Of a stretch of DNA of 64,000 nucleotides, positions 37,046 to 46,754 are shown piece by piece (position 1 is the stretch's first letter; every line of letters starts with the position of its first letter). Where the stretch lies: assembly GCA_005880915.1 (NCBI GenBank), contig VBIW01000035.1, positions 353,728 to 417,727 of the forward strand, written 5' to 3'. The position numbers and the translations under genes are program-made. This DNA comes from Chloroflexota bacterium (GTDB taxonomy: Bacteria > Chloroflexota > Dormibacteria > Dormibacterales > Dormibacteraceae). Below the pieces are notes generated by a model. The model was not told the origin of the DNA. It worked only from the letters and a program-made list of their open reading frames with translations, and did not search any database.

Positions 37046-38379
37046 TGCTCCCAGCGCGGTCGCTGGCCGGCAACCACTGTCTCCACTGCATCGATGAATT
37101 CCTGTATGTCCTGCTCGTCCATCGCCGTGGACAGCGCCCCCATCCCGCGCGGCGCCATCAGCACACCGTGGTTGACCAGGCCGAGGAACAGCTCGCGCGT
37201 CTTGTCCTTGTTCGCGGTCGCCACGCCGCGATAGTCGACGACCGGCCGGTCCGTGAAGTGGAGAGCGAACATCGAGCCCGCCGAGTTGATCTGCACCGGC
37301 ACCTGGTGCGAGGCGAACACCTCGCGCAGCAGCTCGGCGACACGCGCGCCTTTGCGATTCAGATCCTCGTAAACGTCCGGCGTGAGCTCGGTCATCGTGG
37401 CAAGCCCTGCCGCCATCCCAAGTGGGTTGCCGTTGTAGGTGCCGCCTTGCGCCAGGTTCCCTTCGCGCCGAGGATCGAGCAGGCCCATCACGTCTGCCCG
37501 GCCGCCGAACGCCGCAACTGGAAGTCCACCCCCGATGATCTTGCCCATCGTCGTGAGATCCGGCGTCACGCCGTACATCTGCTGAGCGCCGCCCGGGCCC
37601 AATCGCAGTGAGATCACCTCGTCGAAGATGAGAAGGATGCCGAGCTCTTGAGTTGTGCTCCTCAGGCGCTCGAGGAACTCAACGGTTGCCGCGATCACGC
37701 CGCCCGCTCCGATCACCGGCTCCAGGATCACCGCGGCCAGCTCGCCGGCTTCGCGGCGAATGATCGCCTCGGCGGCGTTGGGGTTGTTGAAGGGCAGCAC
37801 CACGGTTTGGTGCAGAACCCAATCGGGTGTGCCGGCCGAGTCGGGTCTGGCGATCGGAGCGTCGGGCGGTCCCGCCTCCGATAGCGCCGGGTGCGTGCTC
37901 ACCTCGGCGTAGTCGTGGGTGCCGTGGTAGCCGCCCTCTATGCGCGCGATCTTCGGCCGCCCCGTGAAGGCTCGGGCCAGCCGCATTGCGAACATCGTCG
38001 CTTCGGTGCCCGAGTTGCAGAACCTGACCGCATCGAGGCTTGGCACCCGCTCGCATAAGAGCGTCGCAAGCTGAACCTCGATTGCGTTCGCGGCGGCGAA
38101 ACCAGTGCCGCGCGCGGCCTGCTTCTGAATTGCCTCGACAACCTTCGGATGCGCGTGGCCGAGGATCATCGCTGTGTAGTTGCCGAGCATGTCGATGCGC
38201 TCGGTGCCGTCGGCATCCCAGACCCGGCAGCCTCGGCCGCGCTCGATGTAGAGGGGGTAGGGGTCGAAATAGGTGGTCGTTCGCGTGGTGCCGCCCGGCA
38301 TGACCGTGACCGCCTTCTCGTGCAGCACACGAGAGTGGGGAGTGGTTTCGCGGTATAAGGCCTCCGCGTCGTTTGCCAC
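37042..38379 (-). CDS. Class III aminotransferase (glutamate-1-semialdehyde aminomutase-like)
   Basis: RFCNSGTEATMFAMRLARAFTGRPKIARIEGGYHG, LIFDEVIS, TMGKIIGGGLPVAAFGG; GTG start chosen at 38379. Confidence 0.9.
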   Translation of the reverse strand: MANDAEALYRETTPHSRVLHEKAVTVMPGGTTRTTTYFDPYPLYIERGRGCRVWDADGTERIDMLGNYTAMILGHAHPKVVEAIQKQAARGTGFAAANAIEVQLATLLCERVPSLDAVRFCNSGTEATMFAMRLARAFTGRPKIARIEGGYHGTHDYAEVSTHPALSEAGPPDAPIARPDSAGTPDWVLHQTVVLPFNNPNAAEAIIRREAGELAAVILEPVIGAGGVIAATVEFLERLRSTTQELGILLIFDEVISLRLGPGGAQQMYGVTPDLTTMGKIIGGGLPVAAFGGRADVMGLLDPRREGNLAQGGTYNGNPLGMAAGLATMTELTPDVYEDLNRKGARVAELLREVFASHQVPVQINSAGSMFALHFTDRPVVDYRGVATANKDKTRELFLGLVNHGVLMAPRGMGALSTAMDEQDIQEFIDAVETVVAGQRPRWEQ

Positions 38380-38489
38380 TGCGGTGAGGCTACCACCAGC
38401 CTGCGGCACAGATCGCCAGGCGCGCGTACGATACAGGCTCGCGACGGCGTCCCTGGAGTGGGTGGAGTACAGAGCGGGAAGGAGTCCCA

Positions 38490-39344
38490 ATGAGTGCTGT
38501 TGCGTCGCCGATCACCGAGCACGAATCCGAACAGATCGAGCGCGCCAACGCGTCGGGGCGAATCCCTGTCGTCTTCATCCACGGCCTCTGGCTGCTGCCG
38601 AGCAGCTGGGACCGCTGGGCCGAGGTGTTCGAGGAAGCCGGCTACTCGGCCGTAAAGCCAGGCTGGCCCGACGATCCGGAAACCGTGGCCGATGCCAAGG
38701 CGCATCCGGAGGTGTTCGCGGGTAAGACCGTGGGACAGGTCGCCGACCACTTTGCCGGAGTCATCGGAAAGCTGAACAAGAAGCCGGCCGTGATCGGTCA
38801 CTCGTTTGGCGGGTTGCTTACCCAGATCGTCGCGGGGCGCGGCCTGGCATCCGCGTCGGTCGCGATCGATCCCGCGCCCTTCCGCGGCGTGCTCCCTCTG
38901 CCGATCTCGGCCCTCAAGGCCGCGTCTCCCGTGCTGCAGAACCCTGCCAACCGGGGCCGAGCCATCCCGCTCACGTACGAGCAGTTCAGGTTTGCCTTCG
39001 CCAACGCCGTGAGCGAGGACGAGGCGAAGCAGCTCTACGACACGTTTGCGGTCCCGGCATCGGGCGCTCCGCTATTCCAGGCGGCGGCCGCCAACCTCAA
39101 CCCGTGGACCGAGGCAAAGGTCAACACGATCAATCCCGAGCGAGGCCCCCTGCTCATCATCGACGGAGAAAAAGACAACACGGTCCCGTGGGCGATCGCC
39201 AACGCGTCTTACAAGCGCCAGAAGCGCAACCCCGGAGTGACCGAGATCAAGTTGATTCCTGGACGGGGCCACGCCCTAACGATCGACAGCGGTTGGCGAG
39301 AGGTCGCGGACACCGCGCTCGCCTTCGTCAAGCGTTTCGTCTGA
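38490..39344 (+). CDS. Alpha/beta hydrolase
   Basis: VVFIHGLWLLPSSW and PAVIGHSFGGLLTQ nucleophile elbow. Confidence 0.9.
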   Translation: MSAVASPITEHESEQIERANASGRIPVVFIHGLWLLPSSWDRWAEVFEEAGYSAVKPGWPDDPETVADAKAHPEVFAGKTVGQVADHFAGVIGKLNKKPAVIGHSFGGLLTQIVAGRGLASASVAIDPAPFRGVLPLPISALKAASPVLQNPANRGRAIPLTYEQFRFAFANAVSEDEAKQLYDTFAVPASGAPLFQAAAANLNPWTEAKVNTINPERGPLLIIDGEKDNTVPWAIANASYKRQKRNPGVTEIKLIPGRGHALTIDSGWREVADTALAFVKRFV

Positions 39345-39421
39345 GGGAGGGCCGAACCGGGTCGACGCTCAGCCACCTCGAGGGTGGCCTCTCGGGGCGG
39401 AGCTACGCGGCCGAGGAATTG

Positions 39422-40606
39422 ATGGGGCTCGACCCCGTCGATCAGCGGCCGCTGCTCGCCCGCTACGACCTGGATCGTGCAGCGCAAACCCTCAGCCACG
39501 AGTCGATCGCCGCGCGGAGGTCGGGTGGGCTCTGGCGCTGGCATGAGCTGCTCCCGGTGCGCCGCTGGGAGTCGGTCCTGTACCTGGGCGAAGGCGGCAC
39601 TCCGCTGCAGGCGGCGCCGCGCCTGGGTTCCTGGCTCGGTCTGACCGCTCTGACCGTCAAGCGTGAGAGCCTGAACCCGACCGGCTCATTCAAGGCGCGC
39701 GGGATGGCGGTCGCCGTGAGCCGGGCGGTTGAGCTTGGTGCGCGGCACCTGGTCGCGCCCTCCGCCGGAAACGCCGGCGGCGCGCTGGCTGCATATGCCG
39801 CCGCGGCGGGCGTTCGGGCCACCGTCGTCATGCCGGTCGATGCGCCACCGGCGAACCAGGTCGAGGTGCTGGCGACGGGCGCGGACCTCTTGTTGCTCGA
39901 CGGTCTGATCTCCGACTGCGGACGGCTTGCGCGCGCAATCGCGGACGACGCAGGCGCCTTCGACCTCAGCACGCTCAAGGAGCCCTACCGTGTCGAGGGC
40001 AAGAAGACCATGGGCCTCGAGCTTGCCGAGCAGCTCGACTGGAAGGTGCCGGACGCCATCATCTATCCGACCGGCGGCGGGACCGGGATCGTCGGCATGT
40101 GGAAGGCATTCGACGAGCTGGAGGCCATCGGCCTTCTCGGCGCAGAGCGTCCGCGGATGTTCTGCGTCCAGGCCGCGGGCTGCGCGCCGATCGTCCGGGC
40201 GTTTCATGAAGGCGCGCGTTTCGCCGCGCCCTGGCCGAATGCCGCGACGGCGGCGTCGGGCCTCCGCGTTCCGGGCGCCGTCGGCGACTTCCTCATCCTC
40301 GACGCCATGCGCAATTCGGGCGGTTCGGCGGTCGCGGTGGCTGAGCCGGACATTGTCCAGATGCAGGGCCGCCTGGGCTCGCTCGGGCTTGGTTACGTCA
40401 GCCTCGAGACAGCGGCGGCTACAGCAGGGCTCCGCGCGCTGCTGGAATCCGGGCTGGTGTCTCGTGACGAGTCGATCGTGGTTTTCGACACCGGCGCCGG
40501 CTTCAAGTCCGAACCCGCCCCGATTCCGACTCCGCGCGTGATTCCGAACGACGAAGACTTCTGGAGGCAGGAGGTGCTGCCCGGCTTCAGGCGGCGCGGC
40601 GCATAG
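39422..40606 (+). CDS. thrC: Threonine synthase-like PLP enzyme (N-terminal zinc-ribbon region degenerate)
   Basis: VKRESLNPTGSFKARGM, PSAGNAGGALAAYAAAAGV, IIYPTGGGTGIVGMWKAF motifs; ATG at 39422, homology continues upstream in frame. Confidence 0.87.
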   Translation: MGLDPVDQRPLLARYDLDRAAQTLSHESIAARRSGGLWRWHELLPVRRWESVLYLGEGGTPLQAAPRLGSWLGLTALTVKRESLNPTGSFKARGMAVAVSRAVELGARHLVAPSAGNAGGALAAYAAAAGVRATVVMPVDAPPANQVEVLATGADLLLLDGLISDCGRLARAIADDAGAFDLSTLKEPYRVEGKKTMGLELAEQLDWKVPDAIIYPTGGGTGIVGMWKAFDELEAIGLLGAERPRMFCVQAAGCAPIVRAFHEGARFAAPWPNAATAASGLRVPGAVGDFLILDAMRNSGGSAVAVAEPDIVQMQGRLGSLGLGYVSLETAAATAGLRALLESGLVSRDESIVVFDTGAGFKSEPAPIPTPRVIPNDEDFWRQEVLPGFRRRGA

Positions 40607-41243
40607 CCGAAACGATCCAGAGCACACCCTTCTGATTGAGCAGCGGGCGGAGGCCATGCTGCTCCGAGGTGGCGATGATCCTCCTCGGCGGGTGCTGGAA
40701 GATGTGGAACTCGCGGCGCGCTGCGAGGAGCATCAGATTGGCAAGCCCCATGCCGATGACGGTCCACCAGGTGCGCCTCGGGTAGCTCAGGACGAGGACC
40801 TGCCGGGCGTGGTCCGCGGCTGCACCAGCCAGGCGCGGCATGTCGGGATAGCAGCAGATCACGCGGTTGAGGATGACGATGTCCGCGATGTCGACCTGGC
40901 CGGCTGCTTCGGCGAAGTCCATGACCATGCGTTCGACGCGGTCGGCCAGGCCCGCTTCATTCAAGAGCTCGCCCGCGACCTCTTCGTACGTCGGCGTCAG
41001 CTCGACGCTCGTCGCCCGCGCGGCGCCGGCTTTGAGGAGCTCGATCTGGATCGCACCGATGCCACCGCCAATTTCGAGCACAGTGCGTCCCTCGACACCT
41101 TGCGATTTGAGGAACGCGACGATCCGGGCTGACGTGGCGTCGAGCCCTTTCCGCCGGTATCGCTTTGCTTCGCCATGGGCCGCTCGCTCGCTAAAGACCC
41201 AGCGGTAACCCTTAGGGGAGCAGCAGTCGGGCATCAGATCCAT
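40587..41243 (-). CDS. Class I SAM-dependent methyltransferase
   Basis: VLEIGGGIGAIQIELLKAGAARATSVELTPTY SAM-binding motif. Confidence 0.85.
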   Translation of the reverse strand: MDLMPDCCSPKGYRWVFSERAAHGEAKRYRRKGLDATSARIVAFLKSQGVEGRTVLEIGGGIGAIQIELLKAGAARATSVELTPTYEEVAGELLNEAGLADRVERMVMDFAEAAGQVDIADIVILNRVICCYPDMPRLAGAAADHARQVLVLSYPRRTWWTVIGMGLANLMLLAARREFHIFQHPPRRIIATSEQHGLRPLLNQKGVLWIVSAMRRAA

Positions 41244-42196
41244 CCCCTCCGTCGAAACAGCCAGAGCTGGATGCCGGTCGCGACCAGCATCGTGCCGACT
41301 CCGACGGCGAATGCGAGGTAGGGGGTCTCGAGCACCTGAGTGAGGTACATGAAGTTCATGCCGTAGAAGCCGGTGAGGAAGCTCAAAGGAAGGAAGAGGC
41401 TCGCGATCACCGTGAGTGCCTTCGTCGTCTCGTTGACCCGGTTCGAAACCGTTGAGAGGTAGACGTCCATCGCGCTGGACAGCAGGTCGCGCAGCGAGTC
41501 GGCCGTTTCGTACTGGCGGGTGATGTGGTCATAGACGTCGCGGTAGTAGAGCGTCATGTCCTGCTGCTGCAGGTGGATTCCATGGGTGATCAGGCGCTGA
41601 AACACATCTCGCTGAGGACCCAGGAAAATTCGAAGCTCGGTGACGGTGTGCTTGAGCTCGTAGATCCGGCCGAGTGACTTTGGAGACGCCTTCCGAAGGA
41701 TGTCGTCCTCGAGCTCGTCGACGAGGTCGTCGAGCTTTTCCAGCACGGGAAAGGTCGCGTCGACGAGCGCATCGATCACGAGATATGTGATGAAGGCCGG
41801 CTTGCCGTGAGTCAGCTCCGGGCTCTTGTGGACCCGCTCCTGGAGGTCTTTCAGCTGCGCCGATGGCTCGTTGTGCACCGTGATCAGGTAGTGGGGCCCG
41901 ACGAAGAGATGGTGCTCGCGCAGGACGATCTCGTCCTGGTGCCATTCGGCGACAAAGAGCACCGTGAAGTTGTAGTCCGTGTACTCGTCCACCTTCGGGC
42001 GCTGGTCCTGGTGCCTGATGTCCTCGATGGTCAGGGCATGGAACTTGAACGTTTGCTCGAGAAGGTGGAAGTCGCTCTCGTCTGGAGCTTCGATGTCGAG
42101 CCAGAATCCGGCCTCGGGGGCTGCGTTGAAGCAGCGGACGATCTCGTCCGTCGCCGTCGACTCCTGCTTGCCGCCGGTCGTGATAAGCGTTCTCAT
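41234..42196 (-). CDS. corA: CorA-family magnesium/divalent cation transporter
   Basis: C-terminal two TM helices with FLTGFYGMNF signature. Confidence 0.93.
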   Translation of the reverse strand: MRTLITTGGKQESTATDEIVRCFNAAPEAGFWLDIEAPDESDFHLLEQTFKFHALTIEDIRHQDQRPKVDEYTDYNFTVLFVAEWHQDEIVLREHHLFVGPHYLITVHNEPSAQLKDLQERVHKSPELTHGKPAFITYLVIDALVDATFPVLEKLDDLVDELEDDILRKASPKSLGRIYELKHTVTELRIFLGPQRDVFQRLITHGIHLQQQDMTLYYRDVYDHITRQYETADSLRDLLSSAMDVYLSTVSNRVNETTKALTVIASLFLPLSFLTGFYGMNFMYLTQVLETPYLAFAVGVGTMLVATGIQLWLFRRRGWI

Positions 42197-42256
42197 GGCT
42201 TCTTGGTGCCTGGCATCCGTAGATCATGATGCCCTTGAGAGGGACTTTCGGGTTGG

Positions 42257-42799
42257 GTGCGGGATAGTACGAAAGGAGTGATCGCAGCCTCGACGCAGGA
42301 GGCGACCCCGCGTGACACGGCCGCCTTTGTGGTGTTGGTCGAGCCGGTGCTGCCTGCCGCCTACCGGCTCGCGGTGGCGATGCTTCGCTCCGACACCGAG
42401 GCCGAGGACGTGGTTCAGGAGGCGATGTTCAAAGCATGGCGGCACTTCGGACGGTTCAAGGACGGAGCTGAGATGAAGCCCTGGCTCCTCACGATCGTTG
42501 CGAACGAGTGCCGCCGGCAGCGGCGAAGCCGGTGGTTCTGGGTGGTCAGGTCGGCGGACATTCTCGAAGGAGAGGATTCGGGCCACCCTCAGCTGGATGC
42601 CGGGCGGGCCGACCTTCGTCGCGCGCTGCACCGACTGCCTCACGACCAGCGCCTCGTCCTCGTCCTTCGTTACTACCTCGATCTCAGCTTCGATGAGGTG
42701 GCGCAGGTCCTGAAGATCTCGACGAAGGCGGCCAAGTCGCGCACATACAGGGCGCTCGAGCGGCTGCGCTTGAGCCCGGAGGTGCTTGCCGATGCGTGA
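42257..42799 (+). CDS. ECF-type RNA polymerase sigma factor
   Basis: Region 2 DTEAEDVVQEAMFKAWRHFGRF and region 4 LSFDEVAQVLKISTKAAKSRTYRALERLR. Confidence 0.92.
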   Translation: MRDSTKGVIAASTQEATPRDTAAFVVLVEPVLPAAYRLAVAMLRSDTEAEDVVQEAMFKAWRHFGRFKDGAEMKPWLLTIVANECRRQRRSRWFWVVRSADILEGEDSGHPQLDAGRADLRRALHRLPHDQRLVLVLRYYLDLSFDEVAQVLKISTKAAKSRTYRALERLRLSPEVLADA

Positions 42800-44261
42800 A
42801 ACAGAGATCCGCGACCGCCTCCGCGAGGCGATCGGCGAGGCCAGATACCCTTCCGCGCTCAAGGGCAAGGTCGTCGAACGCCTCGGCCAGCCTGCGTCAC
42901 GCACCAATCCGGCAGCGTTGGGACTGGTAGCGGCCCTGCTCGCGGTGCTCATCGTGGCGAGCCTTGTCTACATCCGGGTTCAGACGGCGCAGCCCGGACG
43001 GCCTGCTGCCGGTCCGTCGCCCCGGCCGACTGCATCACCCTTCAGCCCGGTGCCGGCCGCCGACATCCCCACCACGGACCTTGCCGCCGCTGACCTGACG
43101 CCTGCGGCAGTGCTGGTCAGCCAGGAGGATCTCGTTGCGACCAGCGGGGGCCGCACCGTGAGGCTCGTCGGCGCCTACGCCGACCCTGCTCGCACGGTCT
43201 TCATCTTCCGCACTCTACCTGCGGCGGGCTCACCGACCCTCCAGGTTTCGGACAGCAAAGGTCCACTCAACGCTGGCAGCGGCGGCGCGGCCGGCGTGGT
43301 CGGAGACCAGGTCGTCCATCTCTTTCAGGGTCCGCATGCGGGTTCAGACGGAATGGCGCACTTGAACGTCGCGATTACCGGGTTCGACCCCATCGTGCCT
43401 GCGGAAGGACGGCCGATCTACGGAATCTGGAATTTCGCGTTCGACCTGAGGGTGCAGCCGGCGACATCGCTGCCCCTGCCAGGGCTGATCTCCAGCGGCT
43501 CCGACAGGGTCAACGTCGAGACGTTCGAGCTCACGCCCAGCGTGATCCACTTCAAGGCCGTGGTCCATGGAGCTTCCCCGTCGGGAGTGCTTGACGCAGG
43601 AGTGAGCGTGGTCGACGGCGGGGGGAACCCCATTCACCCGTCCGGCTCGGCCGTCCCGGTCGGTGGCAGCCCCGGCGCGACCAGGGTCGACCTCACGTGG
43701 CCGCGGCCGGCGAGCGCAGCGACGTACAACCTTCACGTCGTCGAAACAGGTGGCGAGTACCGGACCAGCATCGCGATCCCGGCTCCGCCTGCCATAGACA
43801 ACGGCAAGCCAGCGAAGGGGCATCCCCTGGGTCCAGCTGATTTTCCAGTCGCGCAGCAATCGCTGAACCTGCAAGGCGCGATCACCGACCACATCAGCTC
43901 CGGCAATCCTCAGTCCTGCGGCGCCGGATCAGGTCCGGATGGGCTGTCGCTCTTTGCATTCGCGACCTACTTCCAATCCAGGGGCGCGTTGTACTACGTG
44001 TCTTTCTATACGGATAAGGCCGTCCAGGTTTACCACGGGCCAGGGACGTACAAGGCGCGAGCCACGCTGTCGCCGGTCTCGTTCATAGGCACCACCAATC
44101 CGATGTTCACCGGCACGCCTCAGCTGACGGTCAGCAAGGACAACGGCCTTCACCAGGGAAGCGTGAGCGGCACCCTGGCCTGGACTGACGACCCGAGCCA
44201 GACGCTGACGATCACGGGGACCTGGACCTGCATGCCGGGTCAGGAGCTGGGCCCGGCCTGA
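42792..44261 (+). CDS. Single-pass membrane protein coupled to ECF sigma gene; putative anti-sigma-like protein
   Basis: Overlaps the sigma gene; about 40-aa N-terminus, one TM helix (LGLVAALLAVLIVASLVYIRV), large extracytoplasmic region. Confidence 0.6.
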   Translation: MRETEIRDRLREAIGEARYPSALKGKVVERLGQPASRTNPAALGLVAALLAVLIVASLVYIRVQTAQPGRPAAGPSPRPTASPFSPVPAADIPTTDLAAADLTPAAVLVSQEDLVATSGGRTVRLVGAYADPARTVFIFRTLPAAGSPTLQVSDSKGPLNAGSGGAAGVVGDQVVHLFQGPHAGSDGMAHLNVAITGFDPIVPAEGRPIYGIWNFAFDLRVQPATSLPLPGLISSGSDRVNVETFELTPSVIHFKAVVHGASPSGVLDAGVSVVDGGGNPIHPSGSAVPVGGSPGATRVDLTWPRPASAATYNLHVVETGGEYRTSIAIPAPPAIDNGKPAKGHPLGPADFPVAQQSLNLQGAITDHISSGNPQSCGAGSGPDGLSLFAFATYFQSRGALYYVSFYTDKAVQVYHGPGTYKARATLSPVSFIGTTNPMFTGTPQLTVSKDNGLHQGSVSGTLAWTDDPSQTLTITGTWTCMPGQELGPA

Positions 44262-44974
44262 GCGTCGGTCTTTGGTACAGACCAACGGGTTCTGGCGGCC
44301 CAGGCTTCGGCCCGCGTGGCGATCTCGCGGATGACCTCGTCCTTGGCTTCGGTATAGGCGATGCGATCATCCGCCCAGCGAGCCGTCGCGGATTCCTTCG
44401 CCTTCAGGTAGGCACCTCTCGCGCCGGCGTCGGACCGCAGATAAGCGACGAACAAGAGGTGCCTCCGCTCCCATGGGCTGCCGGCGTTGCATACATGGAC
44501 ATGCACGTCACGGCTCCGGTCCGCAAACGGCCTGAAGAAGCGGTGGTCGTCGTCGCGGCTGCGCAGCTGAACGCCGAGCGACTCGATCGCGGGAACGTAA
44601 GCCGCTTCGTCCAGCATGTCGTCGACGCTGACCTGGATGTCGATCACGGGTTTGGCGGGCAATCCTGGGACCGCTGTGGAACCGACATGATCGATTCGCC
44701 TTTGCGTTCGACCCAGAGCGCCGGTCAGCTTTTGCTTCCAGTCGTTGAAGCGAGACGGCCATTCAGGGTCGTACGGGACAAGCTGGATCAGCTCGAGTTT
44801 CCGATCGCTGCCGGGCACGAGCTCGAAGCCGGCATGCATCTCGTACAGAGCTCGCGCCGACAGCCGAACGCGTTCCTCGGCTGGTAATTCGTGCGGCTTC
44901 AGTCCACGTGGCCCAGCGACGAGCTCGTAGAGGTTGATCACTGTCGCGCTCTCATCGCCTGCGCGCCGCCGCAC
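44240..44974 (-). CDS. GrpB family protein
   Basis: IQLVPYDPEWPSRFNDWKQKL and IDHVGSTAVPGLPAKPVIDIQVSV motifs; start uncertain (ORF extends to 45118). Confidence 0.82.
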   Translation of the reverse strand: MRRRAGDESATVINLYELVAGPRGLKPHELPAEERVRLSARALYEMHAGFELVPGSDRKLELIQLVPYDPEWPSRFNDWKQKLTGALGRTQRRIDHVGSTAVPGLPAKPVIDIQVSVDDMLDEAAYVPAIESLGVQLRSRDDDHRFFRPFADRSRDVHVHVCNAGSPWERRHLLFVAYLRSDAGARGAYLKAKESATARWADDRIAYTEAKDEVIREIATRAEAWAARTRWSVPKTDAQAGPSS

Positions 44975-45003
44975 GCGCCACGCTTCGAATACTGCCTCCT
45001 CGC

Positions 45004-45507
45004 TCAGCGGCGATCGGCCTCCGACATCTCGTCGATGCAAATCGCGATGCACAGCAGGAGGACGTCGTCCTGACCAGGCGCGATCGTGACGCCGTAGAAC
45101 ATGTCGCCGACAAACCACTGTCTCGAGACCGATGCCACGACCTGGCCTCCGCCAGTGATCTGGAACTCGTGGTTGAGAATGTCACCCTGTGCTTCCAGCA
45201 CGCCGCCGCCGGATACGTCGATGTCGAAATGCTGGCTCAGGATGTTGAAGAACGCCTTCTTCACGACGGCAACGACCTGGCCGTCCCGCTTGACATCCAT
45301 CGTCTTCCGCAACGTGAGCATTTCGGCCTGCATTCTCGCCAGCTCGTTTCCACTCGCGTCCTGCAGCGCGAAGGTCTGAGTCAGGACGAGCACCTTGCCA
45401 TCGACTTTGTAGACGTTCTCGCCGGCCGTGTTCTGGACCCAGAAGTCCTCGCCGATCGAGAAGATCTGCCGGCGCAGCTGGTAGGTCGTCCACCCGGTCA
45501 TGGACAT
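45004..45507 (-). CDS. LURP-one-related (Tubby-like C-terminal fold) family protein
   Basis: YQLRRQIFSIGEDFWVQNTAGENVYKVDGKVLVLTQTFALQDASGNEL. Confidence 0.82.
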   Translation of the reverse strand: MSMTGWTTYQLRRQIFSIGEDFWVQNTAGENVYKVDGKVLVLTQTFALQDASGNELARMQAEMLTLRKTMDVKRDGQVVAVVKKAFFNILSQHFDIDVSGGGVLEAQGDILNHEFQITGGGQVVASVSRQWFVGDMFYGVTIAPGQDDVLLLCIAICIDEMSEADRR

Positions 45508-45759
45508 GGGTTCGAAGTCTATTCGTACCGCAAGGCCTCGGCCGGCGCGACGCCGGCATCGTGACGTTCATGGTCGTGTTCATGTCGGTTTTCCAGGATG
45601 TTCTGGTGCAGAACTTCGCCAACGTCGATCAACTCTCCGGCGGGTGGCAGATCGTCGCCGGAACTCCGGACAACAACGGAGAAGATTCGGCGCACCAGTG
45701 GATCGACTCTAGAGCGGGAGTGTGGCGGATCTGCGCCGAAACGGTCGCCAAACCCCGCG

Positions 45760-45978
45760 CTAAAGCGTGTCGTTCACCACAACCAGCGCCGGGGTCATGA
45801 CCGCCAGGCAGGCTAGCGCTTCCGTCACCGTCGATACGACCTCCACAGCGAAGCCTGCGTCCTCCCAAGCGCACCGCGCGGAGCGGGCGCCTGCCTCATC
45901 GGCCACGACGATCAGCACCCATGGGGTCAATGTATGGTCGGGGTCTTCGTCTGAAATTGGTGGTGCGGTGATGATCAT
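45760..45978 (-). CDS. Half receiver-domain protein (72 aa), possibly truncated REC
   Basis: PWVLIVVADEAGARSARCAWEDAGFAVEVVSTVTEALACLAVMTPALVVVNDTL aligns by eye to the N-terminal half of REC and stops at the phosphoacceptor region; starts 6 nt after the upstream REC gene. Confidence 0.55.
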   Translation of the reverse strand: MIITAPPISDEDPDHTLTPWVLIVVADEAGARSARCAWEDAGFAVEVVSTVTEALACLAVMTPALVVVNDTL

Positions 45979-45984
45979 GGCTGT

Positions 45985-46353
45985 CTAGTCCGCCATCAGA
46001 CGGTCAACCTCCGCATGCAGCAGCTCGAGGTCGACGGGCTTGGTCAAGAAGCTGTCGACTCCTGCGGTATCGAGCTCTTGACGGAGCTCTTCGGAAACAT
46101 CTCCGGTCAACGCGAGCACCTTGATGGGGTGGAGCTGGTGGCGCTTGCGAAGGAGCTGGAGAACCTCGACGCCGTCATACATCGGCATGTGGACGTCGAG
46201 GATGACGAGCTGATAGTTGCCGCTCGTGCCAAGCTCGAGCGCCTGGTTGCCATCGGGCGCGGACGAGACGTCGTAGCCGAAAGATTGCAGGAAATAGGTG
46301 AGCAGCTCAGTGTTCATGGGGTCGTCGTCGGCGACCAGGATTCGCCCCGTCAC
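45985..46353 (-). CDS. Stand-alone response regulator receiver protein
   Basis: ILVADDDPMNTELLTYFL, LVILDVHMPMYDG, FLTKPVDLELL; GTG start at 46353 overlaps the upstream gene. Confidence 0.92.
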   Translation of the reverse strand: MTGRILVADDDPMNTELLTYFLQSFGYDVSSAPDGNQALELGTSGNYQLVILDVHMPMYDGVEVLQLLRKRHQLHPIKVLALTGDVSEELRQELDTAGVDSFLTKPVDLELLHAEVDRLMAD

Positions 46354-46754
46354 CCGGCCACCACGTGGCGGTCGGTCTCCGTGTCGATGAAGTACTGGCT
46401 CACAGCCGCGGCAAAAGTCCGAGTGTCGATCGGCTTCGCGATGTAACCGACGCATCCTGCCTTCAGCGCCACCTCGCGGTCGCCGGCCATCGCGTGGGCG
46501 GTGAGGGCCACAACTGGGATCGCCCTGGTGGCGGGGTCTGACTTGAGCTGGCGTGTCAGCGAGAGGCCGTCCTGACCTGGCAGTTGCACGTCCATGAGGA
46601 TGAGGTCGGGCACAAGGTCACGCAGAAGATCGAGCGCTTCGAGGGCAGAACCAGCCAGCTGCACCTGGTAGCCGTCGAGCTCCAGCACCGCTTGAACCAG
46701 CACCTGGTTGGCCTCGTTGTCTTCGACGACCAGAATGACGCGCTTCTCGTTCAC
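46350..46754 (-). CDS. Stand-alone response regulator receiver protein
   Basis: ILVVEDNEANQVLVQAVLEL, LILMDVQLPGQDG, YIAKPID. Confidence 0.94.
   Translation of the reverse strand: MNEKRVILVVEDNEANQVLVQAVLELDGYQVQLAGSALEALDLLRDLVPDLILMDVQLPGQDGLSLTRQLKSDPATRAIPVVALTAHAMAGDREVALKAGCVGYIAKPIDTRTFAAAVSQYFIDTETDRHVVAG

Noticed and set aside
45540-45759. Small plus-strand ORFs in the gap between the half-REC and LURP-one genes
   Set aside because: Overlapping short ORFs in several frames with no motif or ribosome-binding site that I could support.
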